A stretch of 64,000 bases of DNA from Rhodobacteraceae bacterium F11138 (GTDB taxonomy: Bacteria; Pseudomonadota; Alphaproteobacteria; Rhodobacterales; Rhodobacteraceae), in assembly GCA_016521575.1 (NCBI GenBank), contig JAEKDP010000014.1, forward strand, positions 1 through 64,000. The letters are read 5' to 3'. The notes under the pieces are model-generated. The model was not told the DNA's origin. It saw nothing but the letters and a program-made list of their open reading frames with translations, and searched no databases. Position numbers and translations under genes: made by a program. This document shows, piece after piece, positions 50,087 to 59,499 of the stretch (the stretch's first letter is position 1; the number at the start of each line of letters is the position of its first letter).

Positions 50087-51955
50087 TCAGAACGCCGCCC
50101 GCAGCCCGATATAGGCCGTGCGGCCCCGCGTGGCATAGCCCCAGACATCGGAATAATCCTCGTCAAACAGGTTGCTGATGCGCCCGGTCAGCTGCACCGT
50201 ATCGGTCAGGTCATATTGTGCGGCAATATCCACCGTCACGTAGTCCGGCAATTCCGCGACGTCGTAGCTGCCAAAGAACTGGCTGTCGTAATTCCCCGCG
50301 ACATACCGCAGATCCGCCGTGACGCTGCCGCGGCCCTGCATGAATTGCTGCGTCGCGCCCAACCACACTTCGTGGCGGGGGCGGCGCACCTCGACCGAGC
50401 CATCCGCATTTTTTGCCCTGAGGTATGTATAGCTCAGCTGCAGATCCAGCGTGTCGGTCGCCTGAAGGCTGCCCGTGATCTCGACACCCTGCCGACGGCT
50501 TTTGTCGCTTTCGTTGACATAGGTGGACGTGCCTGTGGCGGGATCGAAAACGGATGTGATTTCGTCGGTCAGATCGGTGTGAAAATAGGTGACATCCACC
50601 AGACCGCGATCGTTCCAGAACGGAACTTCGACACCGAAATCGATGCTCTGGTTCTTTTCCGGCTTCAGGTTTGTGTTCCCGACATAGCCATAGGAATCCG
50701 CGAACAGTTCGAAATAGCTGGGATTGACCGACCCGGTCCCGGCCGAAGCATGCAACCGCACGCCGCTGCCCGCAAAGGTGTAGGACCCGGCAAGTACCCA
50801 CAACATGTCGTTCTCAAAGGTCTTGTTGTCGTCGTACCGCAGCCCCGCCTGCAGGTTCAGCCCATTGGCCAGGGTTCCGCGATATTCCATCGCGACCGAA
50901 TTGGTCTGACGCTCGTATTCCGGATTGCTCGAAGAACTGTCCTGTTCCCATTCGGCCATGACGTTCAGCAGATGGTTGGTTGAGACGACCGCAGCGCCGT
51001 CCAACCCATAGCTGAGCAGGTATTTCGCCGCCGAGCGTTTCGCCTTGGTGGGTGTGCCCCCGTTTCTGCTTTGCTCATAGTCGGAGCCTTCAAAGGTCAG
51101 GCGGTGCATCAGCCGCCCGTCCAGGGTCTCGTATTGCGCGAACAGGCTGCCCGAACGTTCCTTGCGCTTTGAAGTCTGCGTGGGATCGTCGACGACATAT
51201 TCCGCCGCCGTGCGGGCCATATAATTGGTATCGTCATACGCATAATCTTCATCCGATGCCCGCAAGGTGAACCCCAGCTTCAGACGATCCGTGACATCAT
51301 AGTCGCCGGTCAGGTTCACGGTGGACCGCCGGGTTCCGTCCGGCTCTCCGTTGCTGCCCGAAAAATCATAACCGTCATCGGCCAGACGCGACACCCCCAA
51401 TGCCAGCCCGCCGCGATCGGTCCGCAGCGAAAACCGCGCCGAGGCGGCATAGCCGTCCCCCAGTTCGACCGACCCACCGTATTCAAGACCAATTCCGCCC
51501 TGTTTGGTGATGATGTTGACCACCCCGGCCGAGGCGTTGCTGCCATAAAACACCGATTGCGGCCCGCGCAGCACTTCGATGCGTTCGATATTGGCGGTGT
51601 CCAGGCCGGACAGGATATACTCGCTGTCGCCTGCGGACAGTTGCACCCCATCGACCATGATCAGCGTATGGTTGGCTTCGCCACCGCGAATGCGAACCTG
51701 GGTGAAATTGTCGCCCGACCCGCTGACCGCAAGGCCGGGAACCGCGCGCAAGGCATCCTGAACCGTCAGGATGCCCCGGTTTTCGATGTCCTGGGCAGTC
51801 AGCACCGAAACCGACTGGCCATAGCGCTGTTCCTCGACCGGGGTGAACCCGCCGGAAATCACGATTTCGTCCAGTTCATAAGTCGTTTGCGCCAGGGCCG
51901 TGTTGGCGGAAATGGCGGAAATGGCAACGGAAGCCAGATAGATGGTACGGGTCAT
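50087..51955 (-). CDS. btuB: TonB-dependent vitamin B12 receptor
   Basis: 622 residues from ATG 51955, with GAGGGAAC upstream; an in-frame extension to 51994 lacks support. Outer-membrane receptor for corrinoids, energised by TonB. A Sec signal peptide (cleavage near NTALA) is followed by the TonB-box-like ELDEIVISGG, the plug domain (about 40-150, with GQSVSVLTAQDIENRG and RIRGGEANHTLIMVDGVQLS) and a 22-strand barrel ending in aromatic-rich YIGLRAAF, the BAM-recognition end with terminal Phe. It is controlled by the cobalamin riboswitch at 52097-52288. Confidence 0.92.
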   Translation of the reverse strand: MTRTIYLASVAISAISANTALAQTTYELDEIVISGGFTPVEEQRYGQSVSVLTAQDIENRGILTVQDALRAVPGLAVSGSGDNFTQVRIRGGEANHTLIMVDGVQLSAGDSEYILSGLDTANIERIEVLRGPQSVFYGSNASAGVVNIITKQGGIGLEYGGSVELGDGYAASARFSLRTDRGGLALGVSRLADDGYDFSGSNGEPDGTRRSTVNLTGDYDVTDRLKLGFTLRASDEDYAYDDTNYMARTAAEYVVDDPTQTSKRKERSGSLFAQYETLDGRLMHRLTFEGSDYEQSRNGGTPTKAKRSAAKYLLSYGLDGAAVVSTNHLLNVMAEWEQDSSSSNPEYERQTNSVAMEYRGTLANGLNLQAGLRYDDNKTFENDMLWVLAGSYTFAGSGVRLHASAGTGSVNPSYFELFADSYGYVGNTNLKPEKNQSIDFGVEVPFWNDRGLVDVTYFHTDLTDEITSVFDPATGTSTYVNESDKSRRQGVEITGSLQATDTLDLQLSYTYLRAKNADGSVEVRRPRHEVWLGATQQFMQGRGSVTADLRYVAGNYDSQFFGSYDVAELPDYVTVDIAAQYDLTDTVQLTGRISNLFDEDYSDVWGYATRGRTAYIGLRAAF

Positions 51956-52096
51956 GTTTGTTCCCTCTCGGGCAATCGGACATGCGATTGCCAAACGTCG
52001 ATATGTCCTATGAGGGATGGTTGATCCCCGCAGACGGTGAAGCCACCACAGCGGAAGATCCGCAGCCGGAACGCCCCTCGCGTTCAGACAGGGTGA

Positions 52097-52288
52097 TCAC
52101 TTCGGCAGGTTTCCTGACTCGCGGGTCAATGCTCAGCCGGGCCTTCCCATCACGCCAGGGTGACAGTGGCATATACCGGCTTCACTCACCGCCTACAGTT
52201 GCGGGGGCAGTCACGGAATTGGTGCCAAATCGCTGCACCGCACCGCGTTCCCTATTATCCGGACAACAGAGTGCCCGGACCGAAGCAA
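52097..52288 (-). promoter_or_regulatory. Cobalamin riboswitch upstream of btuB
   Basis: The minus strand shows the conserved elements in order: P1 5' strand CTTCGG (52285-52280), AATAGGGAA, GGTGC, CCCCGCAACTGTAGGCGG, the B12 box GCCACTGTC, and the 3' end AGTCAGGAAACCTGCC followed by CCGAAG (52105-52100), which closes P1. It ends about 140 bases before the btuB start, so it controls the btuBFCD-cbiZ operon, lowering expression when adenosylcobalamin is bound. Confidence 0.93.
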
Positions 52289-52430
52289 CAAGACGGTTAG
52301 CCCAGTTCGTTAATTTTGTGAAGAGACAATATCGCAGACGGGGCCGGATCGGATGGACTGCCCATGGCGGGGTGGTTTTGCGGCGCAAACAAGCCGGGCA
52401 AACGGGCCGCGCCGGGGGCGCGGGTCAGGC

Positions 52431-53621
52431 TCAGGGCGCGGCTTCGCTGACGGCTTCGCGGATCAGCTCGGCGATCAGGGCACAATCCTGCAAGGAAAAG
52501 CTGAGCGGCAGGCGCATGTCGAACAGCGTCGCCATCACCGCATCTGTACGCGGCAGGTTCTGGGGCGACACATAGCGCCAGCTATGGTGTGACGAGGTAA
52601 AACCAACCGGCTCCGCGCCACCGAACCATTTCAGCTCGACCCCGCGCGCGGCGGCGGCGGCCAGTACCGCCCGGCATTGATCGGCATCAAGATCCGGCAG
52701 GCGGAACTGAATCGAGGATCCGGCGTGATATTCGGCTTCGGGCAGATCGATCGGAACGATCCGATTGTGGCCCCGCAAACCGGCTTCCACAGCCTGATAG
52801 CGCGCATTCCAGCGCAGGATGTTGTCATCCAGCCGCGCCAGTTGCGGACGCAGAATGGCGGCACGCAGGGCATCCATCCGGGCCGAACAATTGGGCATGT
52901 CCAGACGGGCCTGTGCAAAATCGTCCTCTTCCGGCCCTGCCCCATGGCGTGCGTACAGCATGTAGCTGCCCGACAGGATGGTGGCGCGGGCCGCCAGTTC
53001 AGCGTCATTGGTGGTCAGAAACCCACCCTCGCCGGAATTCATATGCTTGTAGGTCTGGGTCGAAAAACATGCGACCTTGCCGAAATTTCCCGACCGGGTG
53101 CCATTCCAGCGTGCCCCCATGGTGTGGGCGCAATCCTCGATCACGGTGACCTGTGCCGCATCGCAGATCCGCATCAGACGCTCCATGTCACATTGATGGC
53201 CCCGCATGTGCGACAGCAGAAGGAACCGCGCGCGGGAGCTGCTGATCTTCTGCTCAAGATGGTCCAGATCCAGCCGCAGGTTCTGGTCGATCTCGACCAG
53301 CACGGCACGACCGCCCACAGCCTGAATGGCACCAGGCACCGGGGCCAGCGTGAACGCATTGGTCAGCACCGCATCGCCGGGCCGCAGGCCGCAGGCCCGC
53401 AGGGCAATCTGGATCGCCTGCCCCCCCGAGGTGACCGCAAGACAATATGAACTGCCCTGCCAGTCGCGGTATTCGGCCTCAAGCGCCGCCACCTCGCCGG
53501 TTTCCCCCGGATTCAGGTTATAGCGATGCAAGCGGCCGCTTTTCAGCACCGCCACCGCCGCGTCAATGGCATCCGGGGCGATGGCTTCCTGTTGGGTGAA
53601 CGAACCTGTGAACCGGCGCAT
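52431..53621 (-). CDS. DegT/DnrJ/EryC1/StrS-family aminotransferase-like protein
   Basis: 396 residues from ATG 53621 (MRRFTGSFTQQEAIAPDAID), with AGGAAG upstream. PLP-dependent fold-type I enzyme of the sugar-aminotransferase family; the Schiff-base lysine is in STQTYKHMNSGEGGFLTTND, and the cofactor-binding region has AVTSGGQAIQIALRACGL and VIEDCAHTMGARWNG. Such enzymes usually make amino-deoxysugars, but no sugar-biosynthesis genes are nearby. It is isolated, upstream of and co-directional with the B12 riboswitch. Confidence 0.82.
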   Translation of the reverse strand: MRRFTGSFTQQEAIAPDAIDAAVAVLKSGRLHRYNLNPGETGEVAALEAEYRDWQGSSYCLAVTSGGQAIQIALRACGLRPGDAVLTNAFTLAPVPGAIQAVGGRAVLVEIDQNLRLDLDHLEQKISSSRARFLLLSHMRGHQCDMERLMRICDAAQVTVIEDCAHTMGARWNGTRSGNFGKVACFSTQTYKHMNSGEGGFLTTNDAELAARATILSGSYMLYARHGAGPEEDDFAQARLDMPNCSARMDALRAAILRPQLARLDDNILRWNARYQAVEAGLRGHNRIVPIDLPEAEYHAGSSIQFRLPDLDADQCRAVLAAAAARGVELKWFGGAEPVGFTSSHHSWRYVSPQNLPRTDAVMATLFDMRLPLSFSLQDCALIAELIREAVSEAAP

Positions 53622-53880
53622 GACAAGGCTTCCTGTCTTAGAATTCAAACCAGCGGTCGGCGAAATCGGCGCTGGCGGTTGGCAAGAGTGCGGCGTGACG
53701 CAGCAGTAGAACATCGGGCCCGTGCTCGGCAAGCCTGTGCGCCGGGCATCCGGCTGCGGCTGCAACCGATAAACTCAATCGCACGGATGCCACGATCACA
53801 CGCAACTTCGTCGGCGACACGCAGTCGGTCGTCGCGCAGCAGCCCGGTCGCACGATGAATCCGGATCGTATCGACCAGAT

Positions 53881-54063
53881 CAGCGAAAGCTCAGCCCGGC
53901 GGTGCTCAGTTCCCGTTGCATGCTGCGGGTGCTGATTTTCTCGGCCAACGCCGCCTTCGATATCGGGCACGACAGCTATTCGCCGGTGTCCGAAGCCTAT
54001 TGCGATCGCAAACCGTTCGAATTCAACGGCAAGATCAAGCAGGTGAAAATCGCGTACACATAG
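53881..54063 (+). pseudogene. C-terminal remnant of an arylsulfatase
   Basis: The plus strand at 53935-54063 reads LIFSANAAFDIGHDSYSPVS, then EAYCDRKPFEFNGKIKQVKI and AYT before a stop. This matches the last 50 residues of arylsulfatases, where an FDIGxDxGxPVS segment is followed by PFxFxGxLxKV. The catalytic domain with the sulfatase cysteine/serine motif is missing and the upstream sequence is degenerate, so only a tail is left. The remainder of 53622-53880 holds no supportable gene. Confidence 0.6.
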
Positions 54064-54131
54064 AAAGGCAGCACGCACTGGCCCGGTTCGATTTGGCGCG
54101 TCTACCGCGTTTGCGCACAGTGTGGCGCAGG

Positions 54132-54160
54132 CATGGCCCGGCGCAAAATGCCGGGCCATG
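54132..54160 (-). terminator. Perfect hairpin downstream of sitABCD
   Basis: CATGGCCCGGC (54132-54142) and GCCGGGCCATG (54150-54160) form a perfect 11-bp stem with a 7-base loop (GCAAAAT on the plus strand). It starts 14 bases after the sitD stop in the direction of transcription. No T-run follows on either strand, so it may stabilise the mRNA end or act with Rho rather than as a classical intrinsic terminator. Confidence 0.55.
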
Positions 54161-54174
54161 TTGGTACAGGAACA

Positions 54175-55011
54175 TCATGCGGTGGCCGAGGCACGCCGCA
54201 CGAGGATCGAGCGGCGCAGAAAGGCCGCGATGAACAGCGCCGTCAGGATCAGCACGATGGTCGGCGCCGGTGCGCTGTCGATGTGAAAGCTGAGATACAC
54301 CCCGCCCAGCATCGAAACCATGCACACCACAACCGCGACCGGCAGCATCCGTTTCAGGCTGCGTGCGATCAGAAACGCGATCGCCCCGGGCGCGATCAGC
54401 AACCCGACCGCCAGGATCAACCCCGTGGCGGAAAGGGTCGCCACGATGGTCAGGGACAGGATGGCCAGCAATCCGTAGTGCAGCAACCCGACCGGCAGGC
54501 CCGAGACCCTGGCCTGCGCCGGGTCAAAGGCGTGCAGCATGAAATCCTTCCACTTCAGCACCAGCACCAGGGCAACAAAGGCCGAAATGATGCCCGCAGT
54601 CCAAAGATCCTGTACCCCGACCCCAAGCATGTTGCCAAAAAGGATGTGGTCGAGGTGAACGTTGGTCTGGAGCGCGACATACATCACGATCCCCAGACCG
54701 AACATTCCCGAAAACACCACCCCCATGACGGTGTCCTGCTTCACGCGGCTGTTTTCCGAAAGATAGCCCGTCGCCACCGCGGTCAGCATCCCGGCCGCAA
54801 AAGCGCCAAGGATGAGCGGCAGCCCGAGGATATAGGCCAGCACGATGCCCGGCAGCACCGCATGGCTGACCGCGTCCCCCATCAAGGCCCAGCCCTTGAG
54901 AACGAGAAAACAAGACAGCAGCGCGGTGGGGACAGAAACAATGATCGCGATCCAGAACGCGTTCTGCATGAAACCGAACTGAAACGGCAGAAGAAGGGTC
55001 TCCAGCATCAC
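54175..55011 (-). CDS. sitD: Manganese/iron ABC transporter permease D
   Basis: 278 residues with about eight hydrophobic helices. ABC-3-type (metal) permease with VLKGWALMGDAVSHAVLPGI, HLDHILFGNMLGVG and LSATGLILAVGLLIAPGAIA, the family's substrate-channel segments. It pairs with SitC in the inner membrane for Mn2+ (and possibly Fe2+) import. Overlaps sitC by 4 bases; last gene of the operon. Confidence 0.9.
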   Translation of the reverse strand: MMLETLLLPFQFGFMQNAFWIAIIVSVPTALLSCFLVLKGWALMGDAVSHAVLPGIVLAYILGLPLILGAFAAGMLTAVATGYLSENSRVKQDTVMGVVFSGMFGLGIVMYVALQTNVHLDHILFGNMLGVGVQDLWTAGIISAFVALVLVLKWKDFMLHAFDPAQARVSGLPVGLLHYGLLAILSLTIVATLSATGLILAVGLLIAPGAIAFLIARSLKRMLPVAVVVCMVSMLGGVYLSFHIDSAPAPTIVLILTALFIAAFLRRSILVRRASATA

Positions 55012-55868
55012 GCGGTCTCCTCTTTCAGCGCGGCACGCGCCTTGGCCTTGGCCGCCAAAAGCCCGTGCTTCGGCGCCAGAACAAAGGTCGCGAGGAAAAT
55101 CACCGTCTGCAGAACCACGATCACCCCACCGGTGGCGCCATCCAGAAAGTAGCTGATGTAGGCACCGACGAAACTGGTGAGCGCGCCGATTGCCACAGAG
55201 GTCATGATCAAACGCGGAAAACGATCACACAGCAGATAGGCGGTCGCGCCCGGTGTCACCACCATGGCAATGACCAGAAACGCCCCGACGGTCTGCATCG
55301 CCGCCACGACCGATGCTGACAGCAGCACGAAGAACACCGCCTTGAGCAACCCGGGGCGCAACCCGATGGAGCGCGCATGGCTTTCATCAAAGAACGTGAC
55401 CATGAGGTCTTTCCATTTCAGCAGCAGCACCGCCAGCGACACAAAGCCGATGATGGCCAGCTGCAGGGTGTCCGCCGGGGTGATGGCCAGGATATTGCCC
55501 ATGGTGATGGTCTGGATCGACACGGACATCGGGTTGACCGAGGCCATGAACAGCCCCAACCCGAAAAACGAGGTGAAGATGATGCCGATGATCACGTCCA
55601 CCTTCAGCCCCGAGCGATCCGACAGGAACAGCATCGCCCCCGCCGCCAGCCCGCCGGAGATGAACGCGCCAAGCGCGAAGGGCAGACCCAGCATATAGGC
55701 CCCCGCCACGCCCGGCACGACCGAATGAGACAAGGCGTCACCGATCAGGGACCAGCCCTTGAGCATCAGATATGACGACAGAAAGGCGCAGACACCGCCC
55801 ACCAGCGCGGACACCCACATGGCGTTGGTCATGTAGTTGTAGGAAAAAGGCTCAAGCAGCGCGGTCAT
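55008..55868 (-). CDS. sitC: Manganese/iron ABC transporter permease C
   Basis: 286 residues, a second ABC-3-type permease: [39 protein letters not shown] and [20 protein letters not shown]. It overlaps sitB and sitD by 4 bases each. The two permeases are clearly paralogous and form a heterodimeric channel, as in SitABCD systems. Confidence 0.9.
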   Translation of the reverse strand: MTALLEPFSYNYMTNAMWVSALVGGVCAFLSSYLMLKGWSLIGDALSHSVVPGVAGAYMLGLPFALGAFISGGLAAGAMLFLSDRSGLKVDVIIGIIFTSFFGLGLFMASVNPMSVSIQTITMGNILAITPADTLQLAIIGFVSLAVLLLKWKDLMVTFFDESHARSIGLRPGLLKAVFFVLLSASVVAAMQTVGAFLVIAMVVTPGATAYLLCDRFPRLIMTSVAIGALTSFVGAYISYFLDGATGGVIVVLQTVIFLATFVLAPKHGLLAAKAKARAALKEETA

Positions 55869-56764
55869 TCGTTGCGCTCCGTCTTGTGCGTGCGATCTCC
55901 ATATTGCACCAGGGGACGTTCGTCGTCGGTAAAGATCGACACCTTGCGTTCATCGTCGTCATCGTGCAGGTCGGCGCCGCCAAGGGTGAAATGCCGCAAC
56001 ACGCCGCCAAAGGCCTCTTCGAGGTTGTGCCGGGTAAAGGTCGTCTCGGTCAGCCCATAGGCCAGCACAGTGCCCTTGACCAGAACGGTACGATCGCAGA
56101 ATTCGGGTACCGACCCCAGGTTGTGGGTCGAAACCAGCATGACCCGGCCCTCGTCCTTGAGGGCGCGCAGAAGGGCGATGATCTGCTCTTCGGTCTTCAC
56201 GTCCACGCCGGTAAAAGGCTCGTCCAGCAGGATCACCTGCCCGTCCTGCGCCAGCGCGCGGGCCAGAAAGACGCGTTTCTTCTGGCCACCGGACAATTCA
56301 CCGATCTGGCGATGGCGGAAATCCAGCATGTTGACCCGGCCAAGCGCCGCCTCGACCGCATCGTGATCGGTCTGTGTCGGGCGGCGCAAAAACCCCATGT
56401 GGCCATAGCGGCCCATCATCACGACGTCCTCCACCAGCACCGGAAAGGACCAGTCGACCTCTTCGGCTTGCGGAACATAGGAGACGAGATTGCGCCTCAG
56501 CGCCTCTTTCACCGACAGGCCAAGCAACTGAATGTCGCCCTTGGCCACCGGGACGAACCCCATGATCGCCTTGAAAAGCGTGGATTTTCCCGCGCCGTTC
56601 ACACCCACCAGAGCGGTAACCGTGCCGCGCGGGATCTCGAAACTTGCATCGCGCAAGGCCGTGTGGCCGTTGCGATAGGTCACAGTGACATGGCGCGCGG
56701 CAATACCTGCGCCCGCATCTTCGCCCATGTCCGCCGCTGTTTCCATATTGGTACTGTCTTTCAT
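55865..56764 (-). CDS. sitB: Manganese/iron ABC transporter, ATP-binding protein
   Basis: 299 residues from ATG 56764 ([20 protein letters not shown]). Walker [10 protein letters not shown] at 54-62, signature [19 protein letters not shown], Walker [13 protein letters not shown] and the switch His in [13 protein letters not shown]. After about 255 a polar tail of acidic and basic residues follows ([17 protein letters not shown]). It energises SitCD. Gap to sitA is 88 bases. Confidence 0.9.
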   Translation of the reverse strand: MKDSTNMETAADMGEDAGAGIAARHVTVTYRNGHTALRDASFEIPRGTVTALVGVNGAGKSTLFKAIMGFVPVAKGDIQLLGLSVKEALRRNLVSYVPQAEEVDWSFPVLVEDVVMMGRYGHMGFLRRPTQTDHDAVEAALGRVNMLDFRHRQIGELSGGQKKRVFLARALAQDGQVILLDEPFTGVDVKTEEQIIALLRALKDEGRVMLVSTHNLGSVPEFCDRTVLVKGTVLAYGLTETTFTRHNLEEAFGGVLRHFTLGGADLHDDDDERKVSIFTDDERPLVQYGDRTHKTERNE

Positions 56765-56852
56765 TGTTCTCTTTCTACCGGAAGGGGCGGCGCCCGGAAC
56801 GGAGCAGTTCCGGACGCAAAGGCATCCGGACGCTGCCCCATCCGTCAATAGA

Positions 56853-57758
56853 TCAGTTCATGCCGGTGGCAAGCCCGTCTGCCACGGTCTTCGAGGTGAC
56901 TGTCAACAGATCGAGATAGCTGGGTACGGGACCGTCCGGTTCGGACAGGCTGTCGACGTAGAGCACGCCGCCGTAATGCGCGCCGGTTTCACGGGCGACC
57001 TGTTCCGCCGGAGCGGTGCTCACGGTGCTTTCACAGAAAACGACGGGGATCTCGTTGTCCCTTACCCCGTCGATGACGGACCTCACTTGCTGGGGCGTCC
57101 CCATCTGGTCCGCATTCATGGGCCAGAGATACAGCTCCTTCATCCCGAAATCCCGGGCGAGATAGCTGAAGGCGCCTTCGCATGTGACCAGCCAGCGCTG
57201 AGCCTCGGGGATCTGGGCGATCTGCTCGCGCAGCGGCTCCAGGGTGGCGCGCAACTGGTCTTTGTAGGCCGTGGCGTTGGCCTCGTAGATGTCCGCGTTC
57301 TCGGGGTCATGCTCGGCGAAAGCGTCCTGGATGTTGTCGATATAGACAATCGCAGTATCCAGCCCCATCCAGGCATGCGGGTTGGGTTTGCCCTCATATG
57401 CACCCTGTGCAATCGGGATCGGTTCGATCCCCTCGGTCAGCGTCGCGGACGGGATCGAGCCGAGGTTCGTCAGAAACTGCTCGAACCAGAGTTCCAGATT
57501 CATGCCGTTCCAGAGGATCAGGTCGGCATCCTGCGCACGCACGATATCCTGCGGCGTTGGCTCATATCCGTGGATCTCGGCACCGGGCTTGGTGATTGAA
57601 ACGACCTCGGCCGCGCCCCCGGCCACATGGCTTGCCATGTCCGCCAGCACAGTGAATGTGGTGACGACCTTCATCTTGTCGTCCTGCGCCAGCGCACCAC
57701 CGGCGGTCAGGGCTGTCAGGGCCACAGCGCCCATCAGGCGTGTCATCATTGTCGTCAT
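56853..57758 (-). CDS. sitA: Manganese/iron ABC transporter, periplasmic binding protein
   Basis: 301 residues with a Sec signal peptide (cleavage after GGALA). It is a cluster A-I metal-binding protein; putative ligands are H63 (EIHGYEPTP), H128 (KPNPHAWMG), E194 ([10 protein letters not shown]) and D269 (YVDSLSEPD), the His-His-Glu-Asp set of Mn2+/Fe2+ proteins. No histidine-rich zinc loop is present, which argues against a zinc importer. First gene of sitABCD, divergent from a Fur-family gene with an operator array between. Confidence 0.92.
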   Translation of the reverse strand: MTTMMTRLMGAVALTALTAGGALAQDDKMKVVTTFTVLADMASHVAGGAAEVVSITKPGAEIHGYEPTPQDIVRAQDADLILWNGMNLELWFEQFLTNLGSIPSATLTEGIEPIPIAQGAYEGKPNPHAWMGLDTAIVYIDNIQDAFAEHDPENADIYEANATAYKDQLRATLEPLREQIAQIPEAQRWLVTCEGAFSYLARDFGMKELYLWPMNADQMGTPQQVRSVIDGVRDNEIPVVFCESTVSTAPAEQVARETGAHYGGVLYVDSLSEPDGPVPSYLDLLTVTSKTVADGLATGMN

Positions 57759-57804
57759 GGAAGATCCTCTGAATGTCTTGGTTCAATTCTGGGACTGCTC
57801 AACA

Positions 57805-57923
57805 TTGCGAGCGAGTCGCAACATGGATAGCGCGATCGCAGCTTATTGCAACTGCAAATAAGTCGCAATAAAGATTGACAGCCAGCAAGGAACGCCTCAC
57901 CCTTAGTTGCGATTCATTCGCAA
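57805..57923. promoter_or_regulatory. Triple Fur-family operator array between sitA and the fur-like gene
   Basis: Two perfect copies of TTGCGA-N5-TCGCAA occur at 57805-57821 (spacer GCGAG) and 57907-57923 (spacer TTCAT). A third, imperfect copy, CTGCAA-N5-TCGCAA, is at 57852-57868, within the denser repeat TTGCAACTGCAA. The copies begin 47 and 55 bases apart. They fill the sitA promoter side of the 325-base divergent region and have the dyad form of Fur-family (Mur/Irr) sites. Confidence 0.7.
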
Positions 57924-58083
57924 AAACGGGGTTCTTGACTGGTGAACATCTCGAAAACTGAAACCAAGGGTCAAAAAACCACTGCACTTCTGGCCAGAAT
58001 TACTTTGCCCGCAACGCGCCAACAGGCGGCGGCGGCCTCGGATTTCCGTTCTTGCAGAGGTCAGGCCATATGACGGTGGTGCC

Positions 58084-58593
58084 ATGTACCGGTTGAAAAG
58101 CAATCAGGCTGGGTCGTCCATTCTGCACAGGCCCTCAAGCAATTTCACAGAGATCTCAAAACCCGGACTCCGCATGACGCGGCAGCGCCGGATGATCGCA
58201 GACATCCTGGAGTCCGTGCCACAGCGTCATCTGACCGCCGATGACGTGATGGACATCGCACAAACCCGAGGCCTGAGACTGTCGCTGGCCACGGTCTACA
58301 ACACCCTGAACCAGTTCGTCGCACATGGGTTGCTGCGCAGGGTCGCAACAGCGCGCGGAGCGATCCGCTTTGATACCACGCCGGGAGATCATCACCATTT
58401 CCAGGACGAGACCAGCGGACAGGTCACGGATATCGCGCCCGGAAATGTTTGCTTCTCCGCTCTGCCCGAACCACCGCCGGGCTACCGGATCGCGGGTGTC
58501 GATGTGGTGGTTCGAATTGAACCCGCCGCGGACGAACACCCCGTCGCGCAGGCCCGGGCAAACCGCCCCCCACCAAAGGAGACATCTCGATGA
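58084..58593 (+). CDS. Fur-family transcriptional regulator (Irr/Mur-like)
   Basis: 169 residues from ATG 58084; a shorter product from ATG 58174 would lose part of the DNA-binding domain. The winged helix (about 25-92) contains GLRMTRQRRMIADILESVP and SLATVYNTLNQFVAHGLL. The dimerisation/metal domain has DHHHFQDETSGQVTDIAPG with HHH at 103-105, as in Irr and Mur proteins. It has a single cysteine (C123) and no C-terminal CxxC pairs, unlike Zur. It diverges from sitABCD across the operator array and most likely represses sitA in response to manganese or iron. Confidence 0.85.
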   Translation: MYRLKSNQAGSSILHRPSSNFTEISKPGLRMTRQRRMIADILESVPQRHLTADDVMDIAQTRGLRLSLATVYNTLNQFVAHGLLRRVATARGAIRFDTTPGDHHHFQDETSGQVTDIAPGNVCFSALPEPPPGYRIAGVDVVVRIEPAADEHPVAQARANRPPPKETSR

Positions 58594-59138
58594 ATGCCCC
58601 GCCATCGCCCGAACATTTGGCCAACGCATGCGAACCGCGCCGGGACGCGCACTGGCTGGAACTTACGGCTGGTGCAAACGAGGCCATCAAGGCTGGTCGC
58701 GATGATCTGGCCGCCACCGGCTATCTGCGCGCGCTCAACGCAGCCGAAGACCTGTTCCGCACGGGCGACATGCGCGGGACCACGGTTCCGCTGCCGGCGA
58801 TCATGAACATCGCCTGCCACAATCTCGCCGAGATGGCACATCAGCATGGCGACATCCGCTGGTGCAGACGCTTCCTGGACCGGGCCTTTGACCGGCTGCT
58901 GGCCACCGCCGCACAGCGGGATGCGGATATCCTGTTTCGGATCGCCTGCATTCAGCATCTGAAATACACGGTCGCCGAGTTGTCCGACCATCTGTCACAG
59001 CATCCCGACACCACCCGGCCGCTGGGTACCTATGTCACACAGGTCCGCCGCACCGCAGCCGAAGTCGTCCAATCGGCAGCCCAGACGAAACGCGTATTCC
59101 CATCGCAGCATGACGGACAGGGCAAGCTGTCCGATTGA
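58590..59138 (+). CDS. Unknown protein coupled to the Fur-family gene
   Basis: 182 residues; not recognised. It overlaps the regulator gene by 4 bases (ATGA), so both are made from one transcript. The protein looks all-helical and soluble; segments such as GYLRALNAAEDLFRTGDM, ACHNLAEMAHQHGDIRWCRR and FLDRAFDRLLATAA have the rhythm of tetratricopeptide-like helix pairs, with scattered His and Cys residues. No signal peptide. Given its position it may sense or chaperone the metal, or modulate the regulator; that is a guess from context only. Confidence 0.7.
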   Translation: MNAPPSPEHLANACEPRRDAHWLELTAGANEAIKAGRDDLAATGYLRALNAAEDLFRTGDMRGTTVPLPAIMNIACHNLAEMAHQHGDIRWCRRFLDRAFDRLLATAAQRDADILFRIACIQHLKYTVAELSDHLSQHPDTTRPLGTYVTQVRRTAAEVVQSAAQTKRVFPSQHDGQGKLSD

Positions 59139-59499
59139 CTCTGCCTTGGTCGTCGTCAGAGCGTCCCGGATTTCTGTGGCTGTTCTGGTAGCGCAGGCTC
59201 TGGTTCTATTTCTGTTTGACTTTCAGCGGCCGCGCCCTGGGGCTGCAATCGGCGTTCCAGGTCACCGGGCAGGACCGGACCGGTTGGATCAGGTGCTGGT
59301 TCGTGGCCATGCGGCCGGTGACGCCGTGCATGGCGATACCGCTTCATTGAATGCTCGTGTTCTGTTTTCCTTTGAAAGGACAGCATTCCGACGGGTGCTC
59401 GATGACACCACGACCGAGAACCGCAAACGCGGCGAACATGCCAAACCAAATCCTATGCACCACGTCCCATTCAGAACAACATGCGCAGCGACCCATCGG
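59139..59499. other. Interval between the Fur-linked gene and nnrS
   Basis: No gene can be supported. A minus-strand frame just beyond the nnrS stop could give MKRYRHARRHRPHGHEPAPD from 59347 down to 59156, rich in His, Pro and Glu, but it has no good ribosome-binding site or recognisable family. No terminator with a T-run was found between the two convergent operons. Confidence 0.4.

Noticed and set aside
59156-59449. Short minus-strand frame after nnrS
   Set aside because: Low-complexity His/Pro/Glu composition and no ribosome-binding site; not supportable as a gene.
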